This document shows positions 22,294 through 34,190 of a DNA stretch of 64,000 nt, in pieces. Made by a program: the position numbers and the translations under genes. The notes beneath the pieces are model-generated. The model searched no databases. It was not told the origin of the DNA and saw only the letters and a program-made list of their open reading frames with translations. Location of the stretch: assembly GCA_005765155.1 (NCBI GenBank), contig VCCP01000001.1:4836001-4900000 (forward strand), read 5' to 3'. Position 1 is the first letter of the stretch; the number at the start of each line of letters is the position of its first letter. The DNA is from Zelopaecilomyces penicillatus (lineage: Eukaryota > Ascomycota > Sordariomycetes > Hypocreales > Pseudodiploosporaceae).

Positions 22294-25200
22294 GCAAGCT
22301 AAAGACGGCAAATAAACCGATTACCTATCAAAGTGTTATTTTGTAGTTAATTCTCTTGGACGTTGACTGAACTAATCACTTACCAAACCTGGAAATTCGT
22401 ATGCGAGGGTGGACGTAGTCCAAGCAACACCAATTGGCGATTGTCGCATTAACTTTACTTGTTACTCACCCCGACAAGAAGGAACCCATTTTCGCTCTTC
22501 TTTGATCTCATGACGCTAGATTCAGAAACCAAGATTTCAGTTGGGCATACTCGCATGGTTTGATGCGTCAACCTGTCACAACACAGCCTATGCTAAACTC
22601 AACAGCCACCAGTGCCACCCTTTCAGTTGTTTAACAATCAAAGACCAAAATCCGAGTTGCCAACACACCGGTTGAAGCGGCTGTTATTTTGTCAGAGATG
22701 GCCTACATTGCCGTTGAGTTAGCACCAAGCTTGGACATGAGGACTATGATAGGTCTCCTTGGTGGTGGCACAGCATGGCACCGATTGTGCCATCGAAGAG
22801 AATTAGGACTCGTCTTATTCACGTCAGCCATTAGTACATGTCGATGTCTGGCTGAGACTCTATGACGCTACTAAAGAAGATAGGTCCTAGCGATGTCGTT
22901 TGCTCTTTGGGATGTGTATTTATCCCCCGAGTGGGCACTTCCAACCAACAATGATGGCAACACTATCAAGTAGACGAGATGGACGCTACCCTTCGAATCA
23001 CCATGGTTTTCAGGATCAGGTAGACGTGTATTATTTAATCAATAACTGATAGCACAACCAAAACCAAAGGGCCAGGGCACATGTGCTGACCAACCTTCGA
23101 GTTTCGTGAGACACGACCTTAGCAACAAACCCCAGTACTGGGGAAGACGTTGGAAATTTTTATTCTAGTTATCTTTCACCTGCCAATGGTGAAGAAGGAA
23201 ACCATTTTGACTCTAGGGCCAAAGGTGTTCTTCAAACTGGCTCTTACGGCCTTGCCTTATATTGCTGTATACGTGCGCCTGCTCTTTAGCGGCATTCAAA
23301 TATGTAATTTGAGTTTGTCATAAGCAGGCAGGACCGAGCAGGCTGGTTCGGATTTGATATATCCCCACTTGCATCCTTTCGGACACGGCGTCGTACTCAT
23401 TCAACGATGAAGTGGTGTCGGCCATGGTCCGTATATGAACCCACATATAAAGGCACATATGATACATACTGACTGTATGTCTGGGAAAACAAGACCCCAA
23501 CGAGGTCTAAATGATACATATTTTTTACCCCCCTCTGATGCAAGCGACAATGGTAGGGACAGTAATCAAGATCACCTACTTGTAAGGGATGCGCTCATAC
23601 CCTGGAAGCTGAGGACGGCATCAGCCAGCCATTGCAAAGCAAACATGCTCCTGACGCCTTGCATTATGGTGTAACTGCTTTCTGCCTAAAGCCCGCTTCT
23701 AGGCTGGAAGCCAGCTCATCAGCAGCCATCCATCGTGGTGCGCGGAAACCGGCAGAGGAATTGTCATGGAGGTGGTAAGACCCACATTGTTGACGTGACA
23801 GGGTCTGCTTTGCATTATCACAGCATGCATACGAGCAAAGCGTGGGATTTAAAGAGTCCATGGCTAACCTAACTGTACGAGTATCCATGTTTACGTACAA
23901 TGGTGCACACAGTTACGAAGATTGAGTCTCATACTGTCATGGAAGATCCAGAGCTGGTACAGGAACCACACCACATGCTACCTTGATGCTTGCCTGTCGA
24001 AGAAGGAAAAGAAACGTGGAGACGCAGTTGTTGTGTGCCGTGACACGATTATTGGCTGAAAGGTCTACAGACTGCTGGCTGAGATCTGGCAGCCTCATGC
24101 AACCTGAAGCATATTGCCAATCAACCACACAGCCGGTGCCCAGCGCAGCCCAATGAGTCGGAGACGCGAGCCTTGAGGCCCGATCCTCGGCCATACCGTT
24201 CCTGGGGAGGCGTTTTTCATGGCATGCAGTTTGCACGACGGGCTGGCCATTGTCAAATGAGCGTCTGCAGCAACCCACCATTCTGTCCCGTCATGCTGCG
24301 CAGCTTTTAAGGTCCTCCATACACACGAGGAGGGTGTGGTATACTACATGAACGGACAACGCAACAAAACTTTATGAACTGGGAGCAAGCGAGGCTGAAC
24401 AGTAGATATACACATAAACGCTCCAAGGGGGGGGGCAGATCCGTATACCTTGGCCAAGGATGGCAAAACAGGGGAATAGTCTCACCTACCGTCAATGCAG
24501 CGGGAGATAGAGCGTGACAATGGCCAGCAAATCTTTCAAAAGTAGTAAGGTAAGTACCAAGGTAGGCACATCATTGTTCCATACCGTATCTGTATATCCA
24601 AGGTAGTCGCCAGTCAGGCCGTTTCGCCGAATGAAGACCTAGGTAGTCTGTGATTTGAAGCTACGCAACTGACTAGTAGGTCATAGTAGTGAAAAAAGCA
24701 GTCATATTTTGCGGATGAAAAGATAAAATTTGAGAGTTTGAAAAAATGAAAAAGTGAAAAAGACACAACGCTGGTCAGCATTGAGTTGAGTTGGGCGGGT
24801 AGGTACCACCAAAGTTAGTACTTTGTAGCTACCTACTTCCAATACGGGTTAAGGTTTCGAAGACAGGCGGCAGATATCGAAGTATCAGTACGTCTTGTAG
24901 CTTCTAATTCGCCCTGAGTATGGAAAGCTTGGAGGTAGTGCTACCCGAACCATCCGGCTGCCCAGTTAGTACCTTAGTAGCTGGGTGACATTGTCCAGCC
25001 GCCAGCCGCCAGCCGTTGGTTGTTGTTTACACCCAGGTACCAGGAAGACAGGTCTGGTGCTGTTATATCCAATTCACCGCACCTTTGACGGGACTACAAC
25101 CATTACTGTTAGCCTCGCCCATCTTCTCCCTCCTGCACTCCACATAAGCCGACACACCTGCTACAGCCGCGATCGCATTGCCTGGACACCCTCCTCGAAC

Positions 25201-25830
25201 CTCGACGTGAGACGCTTCCGGATCCCTGACGAGGCTCTTCTCTGACGCTGCGCTGCCGCGCCCAAACAAACCGGAGCCCTGCACTTTCGTGTAACATCCC
25301 AGCGCCGCAATCCATCCCGTCGTGTCGAAGGATACCTATCTATACGTGCGAGGCGTTTCCACCCTTTGCGCGTTACTCTTCTTGTCGCAGGCTGCCGACC
25401 TGGATTGCCCAGCACCAGGTGTACGCCCCTGGAGACTGCGTCTCGCTTGTTGAATTGGGTTCTTTGCTTTCCCACATTGGTTGCTGCCTCTGCGTCGCCC
25501 GGCAGGCCCACCACCACCCCTCCACATCTGGAGGTTCCCACGTCCGTCATTGCTGGCCCAATCCACTTCTACCAAACCGCACGCCCAAGGAGGCGTCATA
25601 GCTCCAAAGAACCTGGACCTGGGAGCACATCAAGCCTGCGCGACTCAAGATCCAACGCCGGCTGTCACAATTGACGCATCTCTGCAGCTCGAGACCACCA
25701 CCCCGCCAAGGAAACCCGCAAGCCCTGTCATCTGCGACGTGGCCAGGGGGGAACAGCATCATCATCAAAGACAACTGCGTCAGCCCGAGGATTTTACAAA
25801 GACGCTAGCAGCCGCTGCAGGTAGCCAAAT
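22294..25830. other. Gene-poor stretch, 3.5 kb; HAP3 upstream region at its right end
   Basis: No gene could be supported on either strand. From about 24540 to 25050 it is dense in AGGTA/TACCT/GGTACC words. From about 25050 to 25830 it is C-rich and is probably promoter and long 5' leader of HAP3; open frames of 60-141 codons there reflect the base composition. A G9 run lies near 24427. No transposon, tRNA or rRNA was recognised. Confidence 0.5.
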
Positions 25831-26805
25831 ATGTCCGACTCCCCCCAATCTCCTCCAAAGGATGTCGACCAAGGTGCACAGTCACCCGACGAAGAAGGAC
25901 AAATGAATGAGTCCCAAGACCCGCAATCAGCTGGGATCGCTGGCTATGAGTTCGAGGGTGTTAAAGAGCAGGATAGGTGGTTGCCGATAGCCAATGGTAT
26001 GTCCTCTTTTCTGTCCGGCTCAATCGTGATTTGTTCGTCGTGTGTGTGAGCTGCTCGTCATCTCAGCCTCGCATATCTGGTCGTCCATGTCTCACGATTC
26101 GGTTCTCAACTTGCCTGAGACGCCTCGCGCCTCAAAGGCTGACCGGTGCGATGATTCTGATGCTAATATTCGCAACTTTGCTCCAGTCGCCCGGATCATG
26201 AAGAATGCCCTACCCGATAATGCCAAGATTGCAAAGGAGGCTAAGGAGTGCATGCAAGAATGCGTCAGCGAGTTCATTTCCTTCATCACCAGCGAAGGTA
26301 AGGTTCAATTTCATGTTCGCATGTGGTCATAATAATCTCATTTCAATCCAACACCCTTTGATGCTACCCCCATCTTGCTAATTCCGTTTGCTCCCACTCA
26401 CTAGCTTCGGAAAAATGTCAACAAGAGAAGCGGAAAACTGTCAATGGCGAGGATATTCTCTTTGCAATGACCTCGCTGGGTTTTGAGAACTACGCTGAGG
26501 CCTTAAAGGTTTACCTCTCCAAATACCGTGAAGTAAGTATTAACATTTTTGCTGTGTTCAAATAAGGATGAAGGTCTGATACTTGAGAATAGCAACAAAA
26601 TCAATCAAACAGAGAGCGTGTCATGGAGAACAATCCCTGGGGAGCCCCCATGATGGCTGGTGAGAAGACTGAACCTGGTATTCCTGGTGCAGAGTACACA
26701 GCACCACCGGAAGGCGCGCCCAATGCTGAGGGTGCACCCGAGGCTAATTACATGTATACTTCCCACGCCGGCCATAATGGGGCTGCTCCTGGAGAAGGCT
26801 ATTAG
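25831..26805 (+). CDS. HAP3: CCAAT-binding complex subunit HAP3 / NF-YB
   Basis: Exons 25831-25996, 26187-26297, 26405-26532 and 26593-26805 give 205 aa (donors GTATGT, GTAAGG, GTAAGT, GTAAGT-type; acceptors CAG/TAG). The N-terminal ~45 residues are acidic and disordered. The core (about residues 48-135) is the NF-YB histone fold: EQDRWLPIANVARIMKNALP, NAKIAKEAKECMQECVSEFISFITSEASEKC, and KRKTVNGEDILFAMTSLGFENYAEALKVYLSKYRE. The tail is Pro/Gly/Ala-rich. With HAP2 and HAP5 it binds CCAAT boxes and in fungi works with HapX in iron and redox control. Both DNA-contact and HAP5-pairing segments are intact. Confidence 0.96.
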
Positions 26806-27936
26806 TCCTCCTATTTCCGAACCGTGTTCAAGTCGATAAGGCACCCCAGGCACACACGAGTTATCTGATTTTGGCTGCACGCATGTTAGTTTCAAACTTG
26901 ATTATAGACAAAGTCTTGCTGGTCCTGGAGCACCTGTCGCAGCACCAGTTCTAAGAGCATGCACTGCACTCCAAGTGTATCGATATTGGTTCGGCGACTA
27001 TTTTCATTGCGTATCGAAATGGGCGGATTGGTCGTGTGAGTCAAAGTCATGCACGACGTCGACACCTGGCAGGACTATGAAGAGGAGAAGCAGGCCTTCT
27101 CTCTTCACAAATGTGGAATTCTATATTTACGATTCCTTGTTTGGGTTTTGGGTAAGGGAAACTGGAGATTAGATTTTCCTTGCACACTTGATTGATTCCA
27201 CAGTCCACTCAGGAGCAGTCTTGGGTTGAGGTATTGCCGTATCAGTAGTCATTTCAGAGTCGCCATGCAGAATAACGGAAATGCATGTGACGCGTGGGTG
27301 GTATCAAGTACTATTTGAATATGATGATATATCATTGAGCAAATCGCATATCAATCAATATATTACAGAGCTACAAACTTTCAGTAAGAATGTAAGACAA
27401 TCATACCGCAGCGGTCTCTTGTGAACGCAACACACATTTTTCGTTGCTTGACTCCTGCACAAGACGACAAATTAGTGATATCAGATCCACAGAAAGTTAG
27501 AAACCGGTAAAACAGCAACCCATGAGATGAGGTACTTCGCATAAGTATGGGGTGAGGTGAACCCAAGGTGAATATGCACGGACCAACTATCTTCACAAGG
27601 CTGCTCTGCTGCCTTGGCGATAAGGCACGTGCGACGACCCCACTTATGAGAAATTCCTCCCGCTAACTACCATCACAAAAATTATCGGCGGGACTTGCGT
27701 CGTTGCTCTGCCTCTTTTATTGTTACACCACATTCTGGCTCAGCGGGGTCGGTCAAATTCATATTATGCCTGGAATTCTTACGAGTCTCACCTGAACACC
27801 TAGAAATCTGATTATGACTACTTCTAGCATCTTTAAACGGCATAACCTCCTTTATATCAAACCTGTACCTTAGCGCGCCAGCGTACAGTTGCCTTGGAGA
27901 CGCCACTCTGGTTTTTGATCCCACGAAGCCATCTCC
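26806..27936. other. Intergenic HAP3-RRN3
   Basis: 1.1 kb holding the HAP3 3' flank and the RRN3 promoter. A minus-strand frame at 27682-27924 lacks an ATG at its 5' end and overlaps the RRN3 leader, so it is not called. Nothing else is recognised. Confidence 0.5.
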
Positions 27937-30000
27937 ATGCGACCGTTCACCTCGACGGCCAGAACGCTTTCTGGCAACACCCCGAAAAGCACTCCAGCAG
28001 TAAAGTCGATACTAAAACCGGCATCAGTTCTAGGCAGGAGAAAAGACTTGCATGACGCACTAAGCGACGCATTCGATACTCCTGAAACCCCGACTAAGCG
28101 ACGCAAAGTCTTGTTTGATGACATACGGAATGTGACATACGAGTTTGGCCGAAGAACAATGGACGAAGTGAAGTTAGAAGTGAGAATGGCCCTAGAGGAC
28201 CATCTGCGGGGAAACGATGGCCAGTACGACTCGTTGAAGGAGATGTTCGCCAACGATAAACAAAGATATCTTCCACCAGTCATTGGTGAGGAAGATGATA
28301 CCTTGAAGCCGCATGAGCTTCAGTCTTATGTAATGGCCTTGACTGGCTGCCTTCCCATTCTTAAAGGCAAGGAGTGTAACGGCCTTGTCAAAACCATACT
28401 TCAGAGTTCTTGGCTGGGTCGAGATGCTGCTTTTGCCAAAGTCTATACTCATTTCCTTGCCGCGCTCGTCAGTGCGCAAGGATCCTATCTTGGAATTGTT
28501 TTGTCCGTACTGGTCGAAAGGTTCCGAGAAAGTCGTCCATCTGCGTGGTGTGTGCCCGATTTCCCCGAAGTCAGTCGCGACATGATGCGTGAGAGGTTGC
28601 ATTCAACACTCCATTATCTGCTCCAAATGTTTCCTTCTGCCGTACCAGTACTTGAAAGTCTTTTGAGCTCCAAGTTCCCTTTTCCGGATGATTCCATGCA
28701 AATCCACATGGCCTATATCCACAACCTTCTGTTGGTCAAGGACTACGTTCCTGATCTCCGGGACGACATTTTGGACATGATCCTGAACCGCGTTGTGAAG
28801 ATCGATTCGCAGATGCAGGTGGATCTTGAGGACATGGATGATGATATTACCACGGCCGTTATGATCGCACTGCGGGAAAACCCTCGAGAGCCGTCCGACT
28901 GGGAAGGAGAGGGCGACGAGGATGACAGCGATAATGAGTCAGTGGATAGCGACGACCTGGATTTCGATCAAGAGGCCATCCGGATTAAGACAGTCAAGGA
29001 CAGTGTGGAGAAGATGGATGCCGTACTCGACACACTATTCGAATTTTATACCCCTTATTTCGTGAACCCGGGCTCAGACAAAGCCTTTGATATGTTTACG
29101 ACCATCCTCCGAGAGTTTGACCACATGGTCCTTCCGACTTACAAATCAAGACACACACAATTCCTCATCTTCCACTTTGCACAACAGCACGAGCGACTGA
29201 CAGATGCATTCTGTGGTCAGCTCATCGCGACAGCCTTTCAAGGAAACACACCCAACATCCTGAAGCAGGCGGCAGCCGCTTATTTAGCCAGCTTCGTCGC
29301 AAGAGGGGCACACGTTCCTCGAAGCTTGGTCCAGACCATTTTCCAACTTCTCATCCACCATCTGGAGCAATATCGTAAGAAGTATGAGCCCCTGTGCCGC
29401 GGGCCAGATCTGAAACGATTTCACCCATACTACAGCCTTGTTCAGGCCACCCTATATATTTTCTGTTTCCGTTGGCAGGACTTGGTCGTGTCGATCCCCG
29501 ATACCGTTGATCCAGATGACGCTGCTTCGTACATTGGACAAGACTTGGAATGGATCGGGCAAACTAGGCGAGATCTTTCGGTCCAGATCTTTGGCAAACT
29601 CAACCCGCTCAAGGTGTGCGCACCAGTTATTGTGGAAGAATTTGCGAAGCTAGCACACAGACTCAATTTCTTGTACACATATCCGTTGATAGAAGGCAAC
29701 AAGCGCATTCGACTTACGCAGTACCTGTCTTCTACTTACTCGACTGGAGGCGCGCTAAGGGACTCGGGATTCGAGACCCTAGAAGAGAGCTACCATCAGC
29801 TCGACCCCTATTTCCCGTTTGACCCGTATCAGTTGCCGGTCAGCAAACGATGGCTTGTTGATGATTACGTACATTGGAAGGCCGTGCCAGGGCTAAACGC
29901 CGAGGACGATGAAGACAGTGATGACTTTGACGAGGATGAAGACGAGGATGAACTGGAAGAGGCTACAGCGACAGACAGTGATGGTGACGACTACGAGTAA
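27937..30000 (+). CDS. RRN3: RNA polymerase I initiation factor RRN3 (TIF-IA)
   Basis: An intronless frame of 687 aa. RRN3 bridges RNA polymerase I and the core factor at rDNA promoters in the nucleolus and is the growth-regulated step of rRNA synthesis. The body is HEAT-repeat-like and helical. Family segments are clear: YDSLKEMFANDKQRYLPPV, SYVMALTGCLPIL, LHYLLQMFPS with MAYIHNLLLVKDYVPDLRDDIL, the acidic loop after LEDMDDD (about residues 300-345), QLIATAFQG with QAAAAYLASFVARG, then FHPYYSLVQATLYIFCFRW and CAPVIVEEFAKLAHRL. The C-terminus is a long Asp/Glu tract. Phosphorylation by TOR/MAPK-type kinases is known for the family; sites were not assigned. The start is the ATG before RPFTSTART. 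Confidence 0.95.
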   Translation: MRPFTSTARTLSGNTPKSTPAVKSILKPASVLGRRKDLHDALSDAFDTPETPTKRRKVLFDDIRNVTYEFGRRTMDEVKLEVRMALEDHLRGNDGQYDSLKEMFANDKQRYLPPVIGEEDDTLKPHELQSYVMALTGCLPILKGKECNGLVKTILQSSWLGRDAAFAKVYTHFLAALVSAQGSYLGIVLSVLVERFRESRPSAWCVPDFPEVSRDMMRERLHSTLHYLLQMFPSAVPVLESLLSSKFPFPDDSMQIHMAYIHNLLLVKDYVPDLRDDILDMILNRVVKIDSQMQVDLEDMDDDITTAVMIALRENPREPSDWEGEGDEDDSDNESVDSDDLDFDQEAIRIKTVKDSVEKMDAVLDTLFEFYTPYFVNPGSDKAFDMFTTILREFDHMVLPTYKSRHTQFLIFHFAQQHERLTDAFCGQLIATAFQGNTPNILKQAAAAYLASFVARGAHVPRSLVQTIFQLLIHHLEQYRKKYEPLCRGPDLKRFHPYYSLVQATLYIFCFRWQDLVVSIPDTVDPDDAASYIGQDLEWIGQTRRDLSVQIFGKLNPLKVCAPVIVEEFAKLAHRLNFLYTYPLIEGNKRIRLTQYLSSTYSTGGALRDSGFETLEESYHQLDPYFPFDPYQLPVSKRWLVDDYVHWKAVPGLNAEDDEDSDDFDEDEDEDELEEATATDSDGDDYE

Positions 30001-31782
30001 TTCTACAGACAACACTAGTCGAAATTTGGAAGACGAGATGAAGCGGCTTCCTTTGGTTGTAGGGTCTTTGTTTTTCAAGCTTGGCAGGGTGGATGGGCAT
30101 TGGCATATCTTGTCGCATATGATTCCCTGTTGATTGGAGATTTTGTTTTCTCGTCCGTTTTCGTTTTACATGATCTATTAGCATTAGCGAGGAGTTAACA
30201 ATGGCAAAAAGGGATTTTTCTTTTTTCAAGACACCATCACACGCGACTGTGGGGCCTAACAAGGTTATCTATCATTACATATCCAGCATGCGTGGAGTAG
30301 TAATGCTTGTGACTGGAGGCTAAGGATTGCACATTCCAAATACTCGGTACGAAGCCACATTGCCACGCATACATACCCAGATGGGCGGGAACGGCTGGCG
30401 CAGGTGGGGAAGGGTCTATGATTGTATGAAATGGCCTTTATCATTTGAAATCAATGCATCCAATGGAGTCGGATTGTCGAAGCAGTCAAACACAGGGGGC
30501 TGACTTCAAAACAGCTCTAGTTTGGCATGGGGTCTGGCTCGGCCGGAGCTACAGGGACTGAGTGGTAATGTGCCGTCCCTGCAAGGCTGCACTGGCCTTC
30601 GGGTAACTCTTAAGCTCATCATACCGAATACCAAAGCGTATCAGTAGCGATGGCCGCGGCAATGCGCTACGGATGGATACTCTGTGCTAGGGCGAAAGCC
30701 AATCTGCCCAGCCACGATATAATTGTCATGCCCAGGTTTTGTGGACTAATTTAGATACTTTCTTGAGAAAGGATCTGCGATGATGGTGAAATTTGTCAAC
30801 GGTAGGCTGTTTAGCTTCTGTGGCCCACTATCCTTTGTAGGTACAGCATTAAGGTATTAGTACAGTACCTAGTGTAATGAAGTCAGGGCTGCACAGGGCA
30901 GTTCAGTAATAATACATCCAGACATTAGAGTACAACAGGACGGAGTATTCAAGGTGGGGGGCACGGGTGGTTTGGTCGTGCATGTCGTACCACCCCAGCG
31001 GTACGGTATAGAGCGACGGTACAGTGGCTTTTGTAGGGCTGGTGCGGGCTTTACGGGCACCGTAGGGCAGTACAGAGTACCAGGTACAGGGCTCGTGCTT
31101 CCATATGCCTTCTAATGGAGAACTGCAGGCTACAGAGGCTATTACTGCCTGCCGCCAACAACCCAGCCCTGCCAGCCCCATGGGTTGTGGAAGACGGTGT
31201 GTATCAGACGCTGGAAGCCACCCGACTGACTAAAGACGAACGCCAAAGGGGGGGGGGGGGGGGGGGGGGGGGAGGAAGCGACCAGACCGACTACCTTCCA
31301 TGGACTCATCGTGCATCATGCCAACTTTATGTTTGTCAAACGTTTGTCAAGCCACCGCAGACCTCATCACGACAGACCAGGACTACTTGAACTTATCAAT
31401 TGCAAGGCTGGTTACCGCATGAAGACAGCTCTCACTCACATCTCACACACTCCAACTGCCCTCTCTCCGCGCCCATCGTCAGTCTCTGCCGCTGCTGCTA
31501 GTCGAGAACCTCGTGTTTGACAGCAGGGGGGGCGACAGCACACCATTCGGGCTGGTCCTGGGAACCAGCTGAACCAATTTAAAAGCACAAACATCCACCC
31601 AATATAAAGCGAAGCGAGAGCCCCTTACATGTGTCTTTTGCTTCCCCGCAAACGGAAACCATCAATTGTTTCATCCGAGGCTACCAATTGAGTTGCAACA
31701 GGGGAAAACACCAGAAAAAGGCCAACAACTGTTCAGGGCGACCAGTCATTGAGTCAGCCAAGGCACCAGGGCCTTCACAATC
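30001..31782. other. Intergenic, 1.8 kb, repeats but no gene
   Basis: Between RRN3 and the bZIP gene. It contains a GGTAC/TACCT-rich patch (about 30835-31095), a 25-nt G run, and pyrimidine-rich sequence before the bZIP start. No open frame has family support. Confidence 0.55.
31248..31272. repeat. 25-nt poly(G) homopolymer
   Basis: An uninterrupted run of 25 G, about 510 bp upstream of the bZIP start codon. Not part of a supported coding region. Confidence 0.95.
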
Positions 31783-33299
31783 ATGACGGACGGCGAAGAG
31801 ACACGGCCTTCCTTTACAGCCTTTTGGAAGAAAAGTAGGCAGAAGCCGCAGTTTACTAATGACGAAACGCTACTGTCTAGTAGTGAGGCAATCGCTTGGG
31901 CTTCATCTTCTTCTAACCCCTCACCAAAAGGGACGACTCTGCATAGTGATGCAAGTAAGTTATTTCTCTCTTCCTTGTTTTATCCTTTGCTATTTTGTTC
32001 TTTTGGGAAAGGGTGCAGAATCCAATTAGGTTACTGCATCCACCTTTACCTATCTTCTTACAATTCCCAATCAATCACACAAATGAACATCTCTAGAATA
32101 AACCATGCTAGGGTGTCTCTTCTTCGTATAAGATACTGGCCAGTCCAAACCAGCAGAATCTAACAGAGTTCTAGATTCCAAAGGAAGCAAAAACCTCTCT
32201 GACAAAGAGGGTGAAGCAAAAGCAAAAAACCAGGCTCGACGTGCCCAGGTCCGGAGGGCTCAAATCCAGCATCGACAACGAAAAGCAAACTACGTAAAGC
32301 AACTAGAACTGGACATCTCGTTGTTGAGAGATTTAATTGCACAGACAGAAAACGATACCATGGCACTCATGCGAGAGAATGCGGGTATCAAGACAACCCT
32401 CAGAGGGGCTGGAGTCATTGGCTCTGATTGGAACCCACCTCTCTTTTCACCGCAGTCCCCGAAGCAGTTCCCCCAAGGACAATCGTCGAATGACCTCAGC
32501 ACTCTACCAGTTTCATCTCCTGCAAATGTGGAACTATTTGGCAATGTCGACGTCAATGAACTTACTGTGACGCTCAGTATGAATAGTTTGCTTGGGACAC
32601 CAACCTTTACTATTAGTTCTAGCTCCTCCAACGCAAGTGTACGCAGTCAGAAAAGTCCGCCGCCCATATCCGAAGGCCAACCCGCAATGACACTGGAAGA
32701 GCAACATGTGGCTATTAACTTCATTCTAGCGTAAGAATTTTTGAAAACATTGCCGATTGCCTCTTCCGAATATACTGACTGGTTCAAATAGGCTCGAGCA
32801 TGTTTGCTGGGATCACTTCTCAATGGGAGATTTCCCCATTCATCATCACCATAATTCCGAGCAGGAAAATGGCCACACACTAATGGCCACCACTTACTGC
32901 ATGGCCAACGCCCCTGAAAATGTTTACTCCGACCGACAAGATTTTAAGAAGAAGCGGCTTAGCCGGTCCACTAGCCGGTCTGCTTCGCCAACCTTGCAAT
33001 GGAACACTTCGGGTATCACGCTTGAGTCACTATATGGATTGGCCCAGTCACTCAATCCCAGCAATAATCTAGAGCTCACACCCGTACAAGCGTGGTTCGA
33101 GCTTGCGGCCCGATATCCGAGCGGCATGTTGTTAGAGCGCTCGGCGTTGGAAGCACTACAGCGAGAGTTCAAAGGTGTTGTAAAATGCGTGGCATTTGGT
33201 GCAGCCATGGAAAGACTTGCTTTTGAGAGCGTTGTCGGTAGGGTGCTGGGACCGATACCTGGCATACCAAATCCATTCGGAGAAATTCTGGTATCATAA
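31783..33299 (+). CDS. bZIP transcription factor with non-canonical basic region
   Basis: Exons 31783-31954, about 32133-32730, and 32792-33299 give 425 aa. For exon 2 two acceptors fit the phase (exon starting at 32133 or 32157), so eight residues before the basic region are uncertain. The basic region (residues ~90-111) is followed by a short zipper (VKQLELDISLLRDLI, then about 20 more residues with EN and L positions). The Asn of the usual N-x7-R signature is Val97 while the Arg (Arg105) is kept. The middle is Ser/Pro-rich. The C-terminal half (residues ~255-425) has ordered segments (LEEQHVAINFILALEHVCWDHF, LELTPVQAWFELAARYPSGMLL, LEALQREFKGVVKCVAFGAAM), as in fungal bZIPs with a C-terminal helical module. 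Target genes are unknown. Confidence 0.85.
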
Positions 33300-34190
33300 A
33301 GACAAGCACTCAACGCATATAATTGATATCCTAAAATCTGGACACGGAACCACTATTTTCATTTATTATACAATGGCCAAGCAAGTAATGAAGACAGTGG
33401 GGAAAGAGTTCAACAGAATGAGGGCAGTTTTTGGTATCCACTCTCTTCACCCTGTTATGTTTTATTCTGACATATGGTGCAAGATATGAGGGTCTTAGGG
33501 CTAAAGACACGGAGAAGATAAATTCTTAGCGTTACACGAGAGGTTTGGATATGTGTATACCTTTCTGTATGCTTGCTGTAGGAAGTAGACTAAGATGTTT
33601 GATAAGCTGTATGTAATCACAGGTGGAAATAAGTAAGGTAACACATAACATTCAAAAAACCAAAGTTTCCTCCTTTCCGGGTCTGTTGATGGGTCCAAAA
33701 ACATCTTTAAGAATAACCAACCCTGGTTTTTCTATGGTGATTGCTCAGTTTGGCCCGTCTGTTAGAAACAAGTGCTAATAAGATGTACTTTGAGTTATAG
33801 TCTAGCAGGGCACAAATTCACAAGTGTCGTAATCTAGGTATCATATTGGAAATGCAATTGCAGGGACGATTTTATTAGGGTTGTTTATATGATACGCTGC
33901 CTCAAGATAGTCCCTGGGTCCAATATTCTCATTTAGTAAGATATGAAGGGATTGAACCCCAACTGTGTCAAAATAGAACGCTGTTTGTGTAAATAATCGT
34001 CTACTTCATCAGAAACTAATCTAGCCATTAAAAACCTAAATCATGACAGTTCTCGAATCTGGGAAGTTACCATGTGTACGTAACTAGGCTAATATCTTAA
34101 TTTCATCACCCTCCAGTTTCCCAAGTAGTATTGAGTTGTGGAAAGACTCGTCACCTATGGCAGAGATGTCTAGACACGGTCTTTCGCCTC
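33300..34190. other. AT-rich convergent intergenic region
   Basis: 891 bp between the bZIP and DOP1 stop codons. It is AT-rich and carries no gene. A T-arm-like string on the minus strand near 33950 does not extend into a tRNA. Confidence 0.55.

Noticed and set aside
25161..25906. Several 60-141 codon frames before HAP3
   Set aside because: C-rich DNA yields overlapping frames on both strands; none has a recognisable domain, so it was treated as promoter/leader.
27682..27924. 80-codon minus-strand frame upstream of RRN3
   Set aside because: Starts with GTG, no ATG; overlaps the RRN3 leader and shows no recognised family.
33940..33975. tRNA T-arm-like string GGGGTTCAATCCC on the minus strand
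   Set aside because: Stem pairing fails in the register needed and no D-arm, anticodon arm or acceptor stem can be built around it.
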